Below, one piece after another: positions 55,287-64,000 of a stretch of 64,000 nucleotides of DNA. The position numbers and the translations under genes are program-made. The stretch comes from Thalassobius sp. I31.1 (GTDB lineage: Bacteria; Pseudomonadota; Alphaproteobacteria; Rhodobacterales; Rhodobacteraceae). Under the pieces are notes generated by a model. It was not told where the DNA came from and ran no database searches. It saw only the letters and a program-made list of their open reading frames with translations. Position 1 is the first letter of the stretch; every line of letters starts with the position of its first letter. Location of the stretch: assembly GCF_003031585.1 (NCBI RefSeq), contig NZ_PWAA01000011.1:186001-250000 (forward strand), given 5' to 3'.

Positions 55287-58200
55287 ATGGCGAAACACTG
55301 GCAGGACATGCTTGCGCAGCATTGGGGCATTACGGCAAGGCTCAGCGGGCTTGATGGCGAATACGACCTGAATTTCAAAGCCGACAGCGGCCATGTTCTG
55401 AAAGTCATGCGCCCCGGTTGCGATGCCGCCTTCATCGATATGCAGACAAGCGCGATTGACGCCGCACGCAAAGCCGATGCAGATCTGCCTCTACCGGATG
55501 TGATCCCGACAAAATCCGGCGCCCTGTTCACAGAAATTGCGGATGAAAACGGTGAAATGCGCCTGTGCTGGGTTCTGTCCCTTGTGGCTGGCCGTCCCTG
55601 GGCTGATTTCCGGCCACATACCGATGCGCTGATCCATGGTCTTGGTGCTGCCAACGCCCGCCTGACCCAGGCTTTGTCTGGCTTTGAACATGCGGAACTT
55701 CATCGTGATTTCAAATGGGATCTGATGAAAGGCGCATGGATCAAAGGTGATCTGCAAGCGATTGAAAATGAAACCCGTCGGGATTTGATTTCTGACATTT
55801 GCACCGGTTTTGACGCCGCCTTCCCAACCCTGCAAAGCCTGCCAAAATCTGCCATTCACAATGACCTGAATGATTACAACATTCTTGTGTCCGGCTCCCT
55901 GACCAATGCGCCAACCATCACGGGCCTTATTGACTTTGGCGACATGTGCGCTGGTCCGCGTATCGTTGATCTGGCGATCACGGCGGCCTATGTGGTGCTG
56001 GGTGACGTTGATGCGGAAAAGGCCCTGGTGGCGCTGGTGCAGGGCTATCACTCTGTGTCGCCGCTCACGCCACAGGAAATGGATCTGCTCTGGCCGCTCC
56101 TGAAGATGCGTCTGGCGGTTTCGGTGGTCAATTCCACGCTGATGGCCGTTGAAAACCCGGATGATCCCTATGTGACGATCTCTCAGGCGCCTGCCTGGGA
56201 CTTCCTGGAGAACCACGCTGTTAACGAAGGCCTGATCAACGCCCGCCTGCGCGCCGCCTGCGATCTGCCGGTTGTCGATGGTGCAGATCGCGTCATGGCC
56301 TGGCTGAACAGCGAACGCGGTAACTTCGCCCCAGTCATGGGTGAAGGTCTGAGTGATGCGCCGATTGGATCGCTGTCGGTTGAGGCTTGCAGCACCCCGC
56401 AGAACCCCTTCGACATGCCCATTTCAGAGGCCGCGCATGTGGGGTGCGAATATGAAGAAGATGACGGCAAGGGCAGCTATAAAACCTGGCTTGGCAATTA
56501 CAACGAACCGCGCCTCGTCTATACCGACCACGCCTTCCGCAAGGGCCCTTATAAGGCCAGCGACCGCCGCACCGTGCATCTGGCGGTTGATGCTTTCGCA
56601 CCAGCTGGCCGAAAACTGCTTGCCCCCTGTGATGGCGAGGTTTTCTGCGCCGAATATCGTGCCGGACACCTGGATTACGGCGGGGTGATCATCCTGAAGC
56701 ATGAAACGCCTGAGGGTGATAACTTCTACACGCTTTATGGTCACCTGAACCCTGAGTTTCTGGAACGCCTGAAAGTCGGTGACAAGGTGGCCAAAGGCGA
56801 AGCCTTCTGTGAGCTGGGCGACCCGACACAAAACGGCGGTTGGGCACCCCATGTGCATTTCCAGCTGGCGCTTTCCACTGGCGGTATGGGCGAAGACTGG
56901 CCCGGCGTGGGCGACCCGGATGAGATGTTCCTATGGGAAGCACTTTGCCCGAACCCGGCCATGCTGATGAACCTGGATGATGATTATGCCCGCTGGGAAC
57001 CCACTGACCAAGAACAGGTTCAGGCAGATCGCGAAGCTCACTTCGGCAAGAACCTGAAGCTGTCTTATTCCAACCCGGCCATGCTGGTGCGCGGCTGGAA
57101 ACATCACATGTTTGATGAATGGGGCCGTCCTTACCTGGATGCCTATAACAATGTTCCGCATGTGGGCCACGCCCATCCCCGCATTCAGGCAGTGGCTGCG
57201 GATCAGCTGAAACGGATGAATTCCAACACCCGTTATCTGCATCCGGCACAGGTGGCTTTTGCGGAAAAGATCCGCTCTAAACTGCCGGATCCGCTGAATG
57301 TCTGTTTCTTCGTGAATTCAGGCACAGAGGCCAATGAACTTGCCCTGCGCCTGTCGCGTGCGGCCAGTGGCGCAAAAGGCATGGTCACCCCCAACCACGG
57401 CTATCACGGCAATACCACCGGCGCGATTGATATCTCTGCCTATAAATTCAACGCCAAAGGTGGCGTTGGCCAGGCTGATTGGGTCGAACTGGTTGAAGTC
57501 GCCGATGACTACAAAGGCAGCTACACCCGCGACGATCCGCATGCTGCACAGAAATATGCAGATCTGGTTGACGATGCGATTGCCAACCTTCAGGCAAAGG
57601 GCCACGGCGTTGCCGGTTTCATCGCAGAAACCTTCCCTTCTGTCGGTGGTCAGATCATCCCGCCTAAGGGCTATCTGCCTGCGGTTTATGATAAAATCCG
57701 GGCCGCTGGTGGCATTTGTATCGCGGATGAGGTCCAAACCGGCCTTGGCCGTCTGGGCGACTATTACTTTGCCTTTGAACATCAGGGCGCGGTGCCGGAT
57801 ATCGTTGTGCTGGGCAAACCCATTGGCAACGGACACCCGTTGGGTGTGGTGATCACCACCCGTGAAATTGCCGATAAATTTGCTGAAGGCCCCGAATATT
57901 TCTCTACCTTCGGCGGTTCCACCCTGTCCTGTCGCATGGGTAAGGAAGTGCTTGATATCGTTGATGATGAAGGCTTGCAGGAAAATTCCCGTATACGCGG
58001 TGCTGAGCTACGGTCCGGGCTTGAAACCCTTATGGCGAAATATGACGTCATCGGTGATATTCGTGGTATGGGCCTGTTTATCGGCGTCGAACTGGTGACA
58101 GATCGCGCAACAAAAGAACCGGCCACGGATGCCGCGTCTTACGTGATCAATCGTCTGCGCGAACATCGCATCCTGACCGGCCGCGAAGGCCCGCATGATA

Positions 58201-58307
58201 ATATCCTGAAAATCCGCCCGCCTCTGACCATTGATGCAGAGGACATTGATATGCTGATTGGTGTGATGGATAAGGTCATGAAAGAAGTCACCTGTTTGAT
58301 GGGGTAA
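55287..58307 (+). CDS. Kinase / M23 / class III aminotransferase fusion
   Basis: A 1006-residue three-part enzyme. Residues 1-340 are a phosphotransferase of the APH/hydroxylysine-kinase fold with catalytic HNDLNDYN (D193) and DFGD (D216). Residues 420-570 form an M23/LytM-like domain with H431, D435 and H522-V-H524. Residues 590-1000 are a class III PLP enzyme with the Schiff-base lysine K844 in LGKPIGNGHPLG. Its nearest relatives are phospho-lyases that break down phosphoethanolamine or phosphohydroxylysine, so the ends may work in sequence: phosphorylate an amino alcohol, then eliminate phosphate. What the metal-binding middle domain does is unclear. GGGGGA precedes the ATG. Confidence 0.9.
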   Translation: MAKHWQDMLAQHWGITARLSGLDGEYDLNFKADSGHVLKVMRPGCDAAFIDMQTSAIDAARKADADLPLPDVIPTKSGALFTEIADENGEMRLCWVLSLVAGRPWADFRPHTDALIHGLGAANARLTQALSGFEHAELHRDFKWDLMKGAWIKGDLQAIENETRRDLISDICTGFDAAFPTLQSLPKSAIHNDLNDYNILVSGSLTNAPTITGLIDFGDMCAGPRIVDLAITAAYVVLGDVDAEKALVALVQGYHSVSPLTPQEMDLLWPLLKMRLAVSVVNSTLMAVENPDDPYVTISQAPAWDFLENHAVNEGLINARLRAACDLPVVDGADRVMAWLNSERGNFAPVMGEGLSDAPIGSLSVEACSTPQNPFDMPISEAAHVGCEYEEDDGKGSYKTWLGNYNEPRLVYTDHAFRKGPYKASDRRTVHLAVDAFAPAGRKLLAPCDGEVFCAEYRAGHLDYGGVIILKHETPEGDNFYTLYGHLNPEFLERLKVGDKVAKGEAFCELGDPTQNGGWAPHVHFQLALSTGGMGEDWPGVGDPDEMFLWEALCPNPAMLMNLDDDYARWEPTDQEQVQADREAHFGKNLKLSYSNPAMLVRGWKHHMFDEWGRPYLDAYNNVPHVGHAHPRIQAVAADQLKRMNSNTRYLHPAQVAFAEKIRSKLPDPLNVCFFVNSGTEANELALRLSRAASGAKGMVTPNHGYHGNTTGAIDISAYKFNAKGGVGQADWVELVEVADDYKGSYTRDDPHAAQKYADLVDDAIANLQAKGHGVAGFIAETFPSVGGQIIPPKGYLPAVYDKIRAAGGICIADEVQTGLGRLGDYYFAFEHQGAVPDIVVLGKPIGNGHPLGVVITTREIADKFAEGPEYFSTFGGSTLSCRMGKEVLDIVDDEGLQENSRIRGAELRSGLETLMAKYDVIGDIRGMGLFIGVELVTDRATKEPATDAASYVINRLREHRILTGREGPHDNILKIRPPLTIDAEDIDMLIGVMDKVMKEVTCLMG

Positions 58308-58316
58308 ACAGTCTGA

Positions 58317-59291
58317 ATGGCGCATTCTGAATACATTCGGAAGCTGAACAATCTGAAACAACTTGAGGGGCGCCTTGCGCCTCTCATTGTCCATGCAAGT
58401 GATGAATGGCACGACCGGATCCTAAACGGAGAATGCGATTTTATTGAAAATCTGGGCCCGACTGCAAAGGCACAAGGCTACAGATTTCTGTTAACCCATT
58501 TCAAATCAGATCTGTCTTACGGCGTGCGTGAGACCAACCACCTGCAAGTTTCAATGGGCCCGCGCCGCCTGGGTGGCAACCGCATGTATCACGCCTATCC
58601 CAGCTACGTGCCCGGTTTTTGGTACCTGGATAAGACGGGATATCACTGGAATTCTGGCGTCAGGCATATGGAGTTTAAGCCGGAACAGATTGATTTTCCC
58701 GCAGCAGAATATTTCTACAATGGTGTCAGCGGGTATTTTACACGCAACAATATTTCCTCCAGGCCTCAGAGCAACCGCAAAGAAATCAACCCGGCCAGTG
58801 CCTTCATTCCGCTGCAAAATATAGAAAAATACCCGAAAAAGATACATTTTCTGACCAGTGAACAGATCATACGGACAACCTGCACAACCGTTCCCGGCAA
58901 AGTATACGTCAAGCTTCACCCGCTTCATAACGCGGAAGAACGCAGCCATTGGCGGGAATTCTGCGAAAGTATCCCTAACGCTGAAATTACAGATGCCAGC
59001 ATTCACGATCTGATTGCTGCGTCTGAAATCATAGTGTCACAAAACTCTGCTGTAGGGTTTGAGGCATTTATGTATCGTAAACCCATCCTGACCTGCGCTG
59101 AATGTGACTTCCACCACGGCACATTGACCTGTCACACACCCGCGGAACTGGTCGAAAAGCTGAGGCAGGCCAAATCACATTTCACGGACTTTCCCTTTGA
59201 AAAATTCTTCTACTGGTTTCTCGGGCAACAGATGCTGGAACCTCAAAAAGATGAATTCACTGCGCTGGCCTGGAAGAGATTGTTATCCTGA
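58317..59291 (+). CDS. Capsule-synthesis-like glycosyltransferase
   Basis: A 324-residue protein resembling the capsule polysaccharide synthesis (KpsC/KpsS, GT-B) group in its second half: VYVKLHPLHNAEERSHW, then DASIHDLIAASEIIVSQNSAVGFEAFMYRKPI, the nucleotide-sugar site pattern of this family. The N-terminal half is less clear. It begins nine bases after the fusion gene and lies ahead of a P-loop gene. Acceptor and sugar are unknown; the family often adds Kdo. Confidence 0.65.
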   Translation: MAHSEYIRKLNNLKQLEGRLAPLIVHASDEWHDRILNGECDFIENLGPTAKAQGYRFLLTHFKSDLSYGVRETNHLQVSMGPRRLGGNRMYHAYPSYVPGFWYLDKTGYHWNSGVRHMEFKPEQIDFPAAEYFYNGVSGYFTRNNISSRPQSNRKEINPASAFIPLQNIEKYPKKIHFLTSEQIIRTTCTTVPGKVYVKLHPLHNAEERSHWREFCESIPNAEITDASIHDLIAASEIIVSQNSAVGFEAFMYRKPILTCAECDFHHGTLTCHTPAELVEKLRQAKSHFTDFPFEKFFYWFLGQQMLEPQKDEFTALAWKRLLS

Positions 59292-59359
59292 CCACCTCTC
59301 CTCAGTTGACGCCCGCTTTTTCGCCCGCTACCAGTGCAAAAAGACGAAATGAGGCTTCC

Positions 59360-60223
59360 ATGCAGTATACTTCCGGCAAAGACTGGCTGAACGCTGAGAA
59401 CAAACAGGTCATGCTGTTTGCCATGTCCGGCCTTGGGAAAACCTATATTTCCAATATGCTGCGGTCTTCCGGTGACTGGTTTCACTATTCCGTCGATTAC
59501 CGCATTGGCACGCGCTATATGGGCGAACATATCGTTGATAACTTCAAGCGTGAGGCCATGAAAACGCCGTTTCTGGCGGATCTTCTGCGGTCAGACTCGA
59601 TTTATATCGGTTCAAACATCACTTTTGAAAACCTGGCACCTCTGTCCACCTATCTGGGCAAACCAGGGAACCCCGATCAGGGCGGCATCCCTTTTGAAGA
59701 ATATCTGAAACGCCAGGATCAGCATCGCGGTGCTGAAATTGCATCCCTGTTGGATACCGCCCATTTCGTTGCGCGTTCCAAAGAGATCTACGGTTACCAG
59801 AATTTCATCGGTGACAGCGGTGGTTCCATCTGTGAAGTCGTCGATCCGCATGATGAAAATGATCCGGTTCTGAAAAGCCTGTCAGAAAATATGCTTCTGG
59901 TCTGGATCGAAGGATCGGACGATCACACCGAAGAACTGATCCGCCGCTTCGACAAAGCGCCCAAGCCGATGTATTATCAGCCTGATATTCTGAAATCATC
60001 CTGGAATGAATATCTGAATGATAACAGAATCTCAGCAGAAGATGTTAATCCGGATGAATTCATCCGGTGGGCCTACCGCCGCGCGGTCAGCCATCGTCAG
60101 CCACAGTATCGCGCCATGGCACAAAACTGGGGCGTGACTGTTTCCGCAGATGACGTGGCAAAGCTGCGTAACGAAAGTGACTTTAACCAACTGATCGCAC
60201 AGGCTCTCGACGCGCGAATGTGA
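59360..60223 (+). CDS. P-loop protein of unknown role
   Basis: A 287-residue protein with a Walker A motif close to the N-terminus (LFAMSGLGKTYIS) and no obvious helicase or kinase family features. A Walker B-like MLLVWIEGSDDHTEELI occurs near residue 187. It may be an ATPase or a kinase-like nucleotide-binding protein. GAGG five bases before the ATG at 59360 fixes the start, discarding the first 18 codons of the longer frame. The neighbours suggest a link with surface polysaccharide, but this is weak. Confidence 0.6.
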   Translation: MQYTSGKDWLNAENKQVMLFAMSGLGKTYISNMLRSSGDWFHYSVDYRIGTRYMGEHIVDNFKREAMKTPFLADLLRSDSIYIGSNITFENLAPLSTYLGKPGNPDQGGIPFEEYLKRQDQHRGAEIASLLDTAHFVARSKEIYGYQNFIGDSGGSICEVVDPHDENDPVLKSLSENMLLVWIEGSDDHTEELIRRFDKAPKPMYYQPDILKSSWNEYLNDNRISAEDVNPDEFIRWAYRRAVSHRQPQYRAMAQNWGVTVSADDVAKLRNESDFNQLIAQALDARM

Positions 60224-60291
60224 TGGGGCCGCGACTTGTTCGCAACGCCCCCATGTCATATTTTCAAATTATCCATGCCTGAGGTCACAGA

Positions 60292-61218
60292 ATGCCTATC
60301 AAGATTCCATCCACCCTGCCCGCCTATAAAGTCCTTTCAGAAGAAGGCGTTATGGTCATGGGTGAAGGTCGCGCTGCCAATCAGGACATTCGTCCGCTGA
60401 AGATTGCGCTGCTCAATCTGATGCCAAAGAAAATCCAGACAGAAAATCAATTTGCCCGCCTGATCGGTGCGACACCGCTGCAGATTGATCTGCATCTGAT
60501 CCGGATGTCTGAACATCAGACCAGAAACACCGCTGCCGAACATATGGAAGAATTCTACCGTCCGTTCAGTGACGTCAAAAACGAGAAATTCGACGGGCTG
60601 ATCATCACTGGCGCACCGATCGAACATCTGCCCTTTCCGGATGTGACTTACTGGAAGGAACTGACGGAAGTCTTTGAATGGACACAGACAAATGTGCATT
60701 CGACCTTTGGCGTCTGCTGGGGCGGTATGGCGATGATCAATCACTTCCATGGTGTGAAAAAACATATGTTGGATCACAAGGCTTTTGGCTGCTTCAAGCA
60801 TCACAACCTTGATTGCACCTCGCCCTACCTGCGCGGGTTTTCGGATGAATGTGTGATCCCTGTCAGCCGCTGGACAGAAATGCATCAGGGTGAAATCGAC
60901 ACGGCCCCGGGCCTGCGAACGCTTCTGTCCTCGGATAAATCCGGCCCTTGCCTCGTTGAGGATCCGGATCATCGTGCGCTTTATATCTTTAACCATCTGG
61001 AATATGACAGCGACACGCTGAAACAGGAATATGACCGGGATATTGCCAATGGCACCCCGATCAACGTGCCTGACAACTATTATCCCGATGATGACCCCAG
61101 CCAACCACCCCGCAATCGCTGGCGCAGTCACGCGCATTTGCTATATGGCAACTGGATCAATGAGATCTATCAGACCACAGAATATGACATGTCAAAAATC
61201 GGAAGCGGGCAAAGCTAA
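60292..61218 (+). CDS. metAA: MetA homoserine O-acetyltransferase
   Basis: First committed step of methionine synthesis. The 308-residue protein is a standard MetA with the catalytic cysteine C142 in FGVCWGGMA and later histidine and glutamate in FNHLEYD. Residue 111 is glutamate ([10 protein letters not shown]); in this family E111 directs the enzyme to acetyl-CoA, whereas glycine gives succinyl-CoA. It is therefore better called a homoserine O-acetyltransferase. The 68-base upstream gap shows no recognisable SAM riboswitch. Confidence 0.93.
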   Translation: MPIKIPSTLPAYKVLSEEGVMVMGEGRAANQDIRPLKIALLNLMPKKIQTENQFARLIGATPLQIDLHLIRMSEHQTRNTAAEHMEEFYRPFSDVKNEKFDGLIITGAPIEHLPFPDVTYWKELTEVFEWTQTNVHSTFGVCWGGMAMINHFHGVKKHMLDHKAFGCFKHHNLDCTSPYLRGFSDECVIPVSRWTEMHQGEIDTAPGLRTLLSSDKSGPCLVEDPDHRALYIFNHLEYDSDTLKQEYDRDIANGTPINVPDNYYPDDDPSQPPRNRWRSHAHLLYGNWINEIYQTTEYDMSKIGSGQS

Positions 61219-61278
61219 GCCCGGTTCTTGCCACCACCCCGCTGACACCGCATAAAGGGTCAAGTGACGGAGGTTAAC

Positions 61279-62157
61279 ATGACAGACAATCTGCCTTTTG
61301 ATGGTGCCATCAGCCGGTTTTTTCAGGAAGAAGCCCCGGCTGATGTGCGCGGTGCAATCCGCAATGCAGGCAAGAAGGACATCCTGTCTGACAGCTATCC
61401 ATACGACAAACAGATGTCCCGTTCCGACTATGAAGATCGGATGGAAGCTTTGCAGGTCGAGCTGGTCAAACTGCTTGCGCATCTGAAAGAAAGTGGCGCA
61501 CGGATTGCAGTGGTTTTTGAAGGACGTGATGCCGCCGGGAAAGGCGGAACAATCAAATGCTTACGCGAGAACCTTAACCCAAGATCCGCCAATATTGTTG
61601 CCCTGTCAAAACCCAGCGATCGGGAAGCCGGGCAATGGTATTTCCAGCGCTATGTTCAACATCTGCCCACCGCCGGTGAACTCGTGATGTTTGACCGGTC
61701 CTGGTATAACCGCGGCGTGGTTGAAAAAGTCTTTGGCTTTTGTGAACACGATGAACGTGAACGCTTCTTTGATCAGTTACCTGGATTTGAAAAACAGATC
61801 ACGTCAGAGGGCATTCATCTGTTCAAGTTCTGGCTGAATGTCGGGCGCGCGGAACAATTAAATCGCTTTCTGAAACGTGAAAAAGATCAGCTAAAGCAAT
61901 GGAAACTCAGCTGGATTGATGTCGAAGGGTTGAAAAAATGGGATGCCTATTCCGCCGCCATTCAGGAAACTTTCACACGCAGCCACAGCCCGGACGCACC
62001 CTGGACAGTGATCCGCAGCGACGACAAGAAACGCGCGCGCCTGGCCGTTATTGAACATATCCTGCGCAATATGGATTACGCAGGCAAAAACCCCAATGCC
62101 ATCCAGGCCCCTGACGACAAAATCTGCGGCACGCCAGAGATTTGGGACGCCGGCTGA
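61279..62157 (+). CDS. ppk2: PPK2-type polyphosphate kinase
   Basis: Polyphosphate-dependent nucleotide kinase. The 292-residue protein has the Walker A region [13 protein letters not shown], the lid [16 protein letters not shown] and Walker [11 protein letters not shown]. Single-domain members of this size usually phosphorylate nucleoside diphosphates. GGAGG is five bases before the ATG at 61279. It is followed directly by a TetR gene (TGAATG), which may regulate it. Confidence 0.95.
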   Translation: MTDNLPFDGAISRFFQEEAPADVRGAIRNAGKKDILSDSYPYDKQMSRSDYEDRMEALQVELVKLLAHLKESGARIAVVFEGRDAAGKGGTIKCLRENLNPRSANIVALSKPSDREAGQWYFQRYVQHLPTAGELVMFDRSWYNRGVVEKVFGFCEHDERERFFDQLPGFEKQITSEGIHLFKFWLNVGRAEQLNRFLKREKDQLKQWKLSWIDVEGLKKWDAYSAAIQETFTRSHSPDAPWTVIRSDDKKRARLAVIEHILRNMDYAGKNPNAIQAPDDKICGTPEIWDAG

Positions 62158-62778
62158 ATGGTCAAGAAACGCGGATATCATCACGGCAACCTGCGCATGG
62201 CGCTGGTAGAAGCTGCGCTTTCCCTGATTGAGGAAAAGGGGCCGACAGGTTTCACCCTGTCAGAGGCGGCCAAACGCGCAGGTGTCACCCCTGCCGCTGT
62301 TTATCGTCACTTTGAAGGCCGTGAGGATCTGATCGCAGAAGCCGCCCGTCAGGGGTATGAGATTTTCGCTGATCTGCTTGAATATGCCTGGGAAAAAGGT
62401 GATGTCAGCGATCTTGCGCGTTTTGAATCTGTCGGGCGTGCCTATCTTGCATTTGCCCGCCGATATCCAGGGCATTACGTGGCGATGTTTGAAAGTGGGA
62501 TCCATGTGAACCGCTCACCTCTGCTTGCTGAAGTGTCCGCGCGCGCAATGGGCATCATGGAACAGGCCGCAGACCGACTTATTGCGCATATTCCACTGGA
62601 AAAACGCCCGCCTGCACGGATGTTTTCAGCCCATATCCGGGCGATGTCCCATGGTGTCGTTGAACTATTCGCCCGGAACGCCCCGGGGACTGCATCCCCG
62701 TTTTCGCCAGAGGACTTACTGGAAAGCGGGATTGGCGTGTATCTCAGGGGGCTTGGTCTGATTGATCCGGATCACTGA
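62158..62778 (+). CDS. TetR-family regulator
   Basis: A 206-residue regulator with the TetR helix-turn-helix (FTLSEAAKRAGVTPAAVYRHF at about residues 38-58) and a C-terminal ligand domain with a TetR_C WHG-type pattern (RAYLAFARRYPGHYVAMFES). The ATG follows the ppk2 stop directly, so it is translationally coupled. It overlaps the end of the convergent membrane-protein gene by 35 bases. Confidence 0.9.
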   Translation: MVKKRGYHHGNLRMALVEAALSLIEEKGPTGFTLSEAAKRAGVTPAAVYRHFEGREDLIAEAARQGYEIFADLLEYAWEKGDVSDLARFESVGRAYLAFARRYPGHYVAMFESGIHVNRSPLLAEVSARAMGIMEQAADRLIAHIPLEKRPPARMFSAHIRAMSHGVVELFARNAPGTASPFSPEDLLESGIGVYLRGLGLIDPDH

Positions 62779-63268
62779 CGCGCGGTTTTCTCAGTTTTTG
62801 CAGGGCAGCGCGCCATATATCCCCTGGTAACGGCAGACCCATCCATGTCGTGATCACTGCACTGATGTAGCCGATCAACCAGACTGCGCCAATCACCAGA
62901 CACAGCACAAAATAGGCAAGAATTGCAGCGCCGGCCCCTTCTGACGGGGTCAGAATGAAAAACTGCAAGGCCAGCCCAAGAAGAAAGCCACTGCAGAAAC
63001 AGGCAAGCATCCGGGAAATACTGTGACGTTCAATCACGGCATCCACGGGCTGCAACATCAACACACCGGCAAAAACACCTGAACGCAGTCCGGATGCGAG
63101 ATTCCGCATCGCATCTGAATAGTCAGGGCCTGAAAACGTGCGGATCAGCGCTTCTGCGACTGACGCCGCAAACACAGCCAATATGACAGATGCAAACAAT
63201 CGGGCAAACGCATCCTGCCGCCGCTGTTCCGGTTCTTTTCGGGCAAGGATCATATCATCATCAAACAT
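62744..63268 (-). CDS. Unknown membrane protein
   Basis: A 174-residue protein with about four membrane helices (roughly 25-42, 66-78, 86-106 and 114-140) and short soluble ends. No family is recognised. Its 3' end overlaps the tetR 3' end, an arrangement usually tolerated only when both genes are real but one end is flexible. A hairpin lies in its leader. Confidence 0.6.
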   Translation of the reverse strand: MFDDDMILARKEPEQRRQDAFARLFASVILAVFAASVAEALIRTFSGPDYSDAMRNLASGLRSGVFAGVLMLQPVDAVIERHSISRMLACFCSGFLLGLALQFFILTPSEGAGAAILAYFVLCLVIGAVWLIGYISAVITTWMGLPLPGDIWRAALQKLRKPRVSDPDQSDQAP

Positions 63269-63335
63269 ACATCGGGTCTAACTTCGAAATATGGAAAAAT
63301 TGGGTCAAACCCGGCCGAAAATAGCGACAACCTTT

Positions 63336-63375
63336 AACAATAGGTCTGCAAAGACCGCAACGCAGGTCTATTGTT
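63336..63375. repeat. 14-base hairpin in intergenic region
   Basis: AACAATAGGTCTGC pairs with GCAGGTCTATTGTT over 14 positions, two of them G-T, around a 12-base loop. No T-run follows on the minus strand. It sits between the rpsI terminator and the membrane-protein gene and could be a leader structure or a small RNA element. Confidence 0.5.
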
Positions 63376-63477
63376 TCCAAATGCGCGCAAGTTCAATTCT
63401 GCTGACGTATTATTCACATAATCTCCCCTGACACTAAGGCATCTGACCAACAGAACCGGCTTGAGGAACGAATCGAA

Positions 63478-63503
63478 AAGGGCCCGCAAAACTGCGAGCC
63501 CTT
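63478..63503 (-). terminator. Terminator after rpsI
   Basis: On the minus strand AAGGGCTCGCA and TGCGGGCCCTT pair (one G-T pair) around a 4-base loop and are followed by TTCG, a short T-run. It is 30 bases after the rpsI stop and would end the rplM-rpsI transcript. Confidence 0.75.
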
Positions 63504-63532
63504 GAAAATGTATCGGTAAAAACCGGAAGCGA

Positions 63533-64000
63533 TTAACGCTTGGAGAACTGGAAGGAACGACGCGCTTTGCGCTTACCGAACTTCTTACGTTCAACAACAC
63601 GAGAGTCACGTGTCAGGAAGCCAGCGGCTTTCAGTGGTGCGCGCAGGGAGGGTTCATAAAGCTGCAGAGCTTTAGAAATACCGTGCTTCACAGCGCCCGC
63701 CTGACCCGTCAGACCGCCACCTTTAACAGTTGCGTAAACGTCGAATTCGCCTTCAACACCAGCAACTTGCATAGGCTGACGCAGGATCAGCTGCAGCACC
63801 GGGCGTGCAAAGTAAACGTCCTGGTCTTTGCCATTCACAACCACTTTGCCGGAACCTGGTTTGATCCAGACACGGGCAACAGCATCTTTACGCTTACCAG
63901 TTGCATAAGAACGACCCAGTTCGTCACGAACAGGCTCACGCGGGGCAGAAACTTCAACTGCGCCTTCAGCAACAGTGTTCAGCTCATCCAGAGATTTGAT
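63533..64000 (-). CDS. rpsI: Ribosomal protein S9, 5' end outside window
   Basis: Small-subunit protein uS9. The frame is open to the right window edge, giving 155 residues so far. The S9 core is clear: [41 protein letters not shown] and the C-terminal [17 protein letters not shown], which contacts P-site tRNA. An alpha-type N-terminal extension ([16 protein letters not shown]) precedes it, so the start lies beyond base 64000, where rplM is expected next. Confidence 0.97.
   Translation of the reverse strand: MKSLDELNTVAEGAVEVSAPREPVRDELGRSYATGKRKDAVARVWIKPGSGKVVVNGKDQDVYFARPVLQLILRQPMQVAGVEGEFDVYATVKGGGLTGQAGAVKHGISKALQLYEPSLRAPLKAAGFLTRDSRVVERKKFGKRKARRSFQFSKR

Noticed and set aside
60224-60291. 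Possible SAM riboswitch before metA
   Set aside because: The gap is only 68 bases and I could not match the conserved core or pseudoknot of the SAM-II class. A GC-rich inverted repeat there is more likely incidental or a weak terminator.

Overview
The window looks like a chromosome segment of an alphaproteobacterium of the order Rhodobacterales (roseobacter-like). The signs are a histidine phosphotransferase ChpT, an ornithine-lipid olsB-olsA pair, a suf operon led by an IscR with a single cysteine, ribosomal protein L21 with a C-terminal helix-hairpin-helix extension, and the gene order rplU-rpmA-acetyltransferase-obgE-proB-proA. This is inference from gene content; no rRNA gene is present to confirm it.

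Bases 1 to about 12,900 are the right end of an integrated genomic island. It stops at a tRNA-Arg(CCG) gene, with a large serine recombinase whose reading frame runs into the tRNA antisense strand. Cargo, left to right: an unknown protein cut by the window edge, an ArdA-type antirestriction protein, about 1.1 kb of hairpin-rich non-coding DNA with a small gene remnant, and then a compact defence block. The block starts with a two-gene cassette matching Panoptes: a 124-residue minimal CRISPR polymerase (mCpol, OptS) and a two-helix beta-barrel membrane effector (OptE). Tail to tail with it is a second protein of the same architecture (Cap15-like). That gene diverges from a type II CBASS operon: CD-NTase, E1/E2 ligase Cap2 and JAMM protease Cap3. 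Known Panoptes systems detect phage proteins that sequester the cyclic nucleotides used by CBASS, so the two systems side by side form a plausible layered defence. This is the most interesting part of the window. The rest of the island holds a predicted zinc metallopeptidase, three unknown genes and the recombinase.

Bases 12,900 to 36,700 are core chromosome. They hold a small lipoprotein, a LysR regulator, a cobalamin-binding protein, and a long minus-strand Fe-S assembly operon (iscR, iscS-like, sufB, three small genes, sufC, sufD, two YIP1 membrane proteins, sufS) with an Irr-type iron box at its head. An alpha/beta hydrolase and a tandem-HD phosphohydrolase follow, then ornithine lipid synthesis (olsB, olsA), chpT, proline synthesis (proB, proA), obgE, an acetyltransferase, rtcB, rpmA and rplU.

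Bases 36,900 to 51,200 hold a TPR sulfotransferase, a chemotaxis operon (STAS, cheY, cheA, cheW, cheR, cheY, unknown) without cheB or receptors, a Na/phosphate cotransporter, a chorismate-lyase-like protein, a DEAD-box helicase, rlmE and ppx/gppA.

Bases 51,400 to 55,200 are a cobalamin riboswitch followed by a five-gene ECF metal transporter of the NikKMLQO layout, presumably used for cobalt. The remainder holds a 1006-residue kinase/M23/aminotransferase fusion, a capsule-type glycosyltransferase-like protein, a P-loop protein, a MetA with the acetyl-CoA specificity residue, a PPK2 polyphosphate kinase, a TetR regulator, a membrane protein, and rpsI cut by the right edge.
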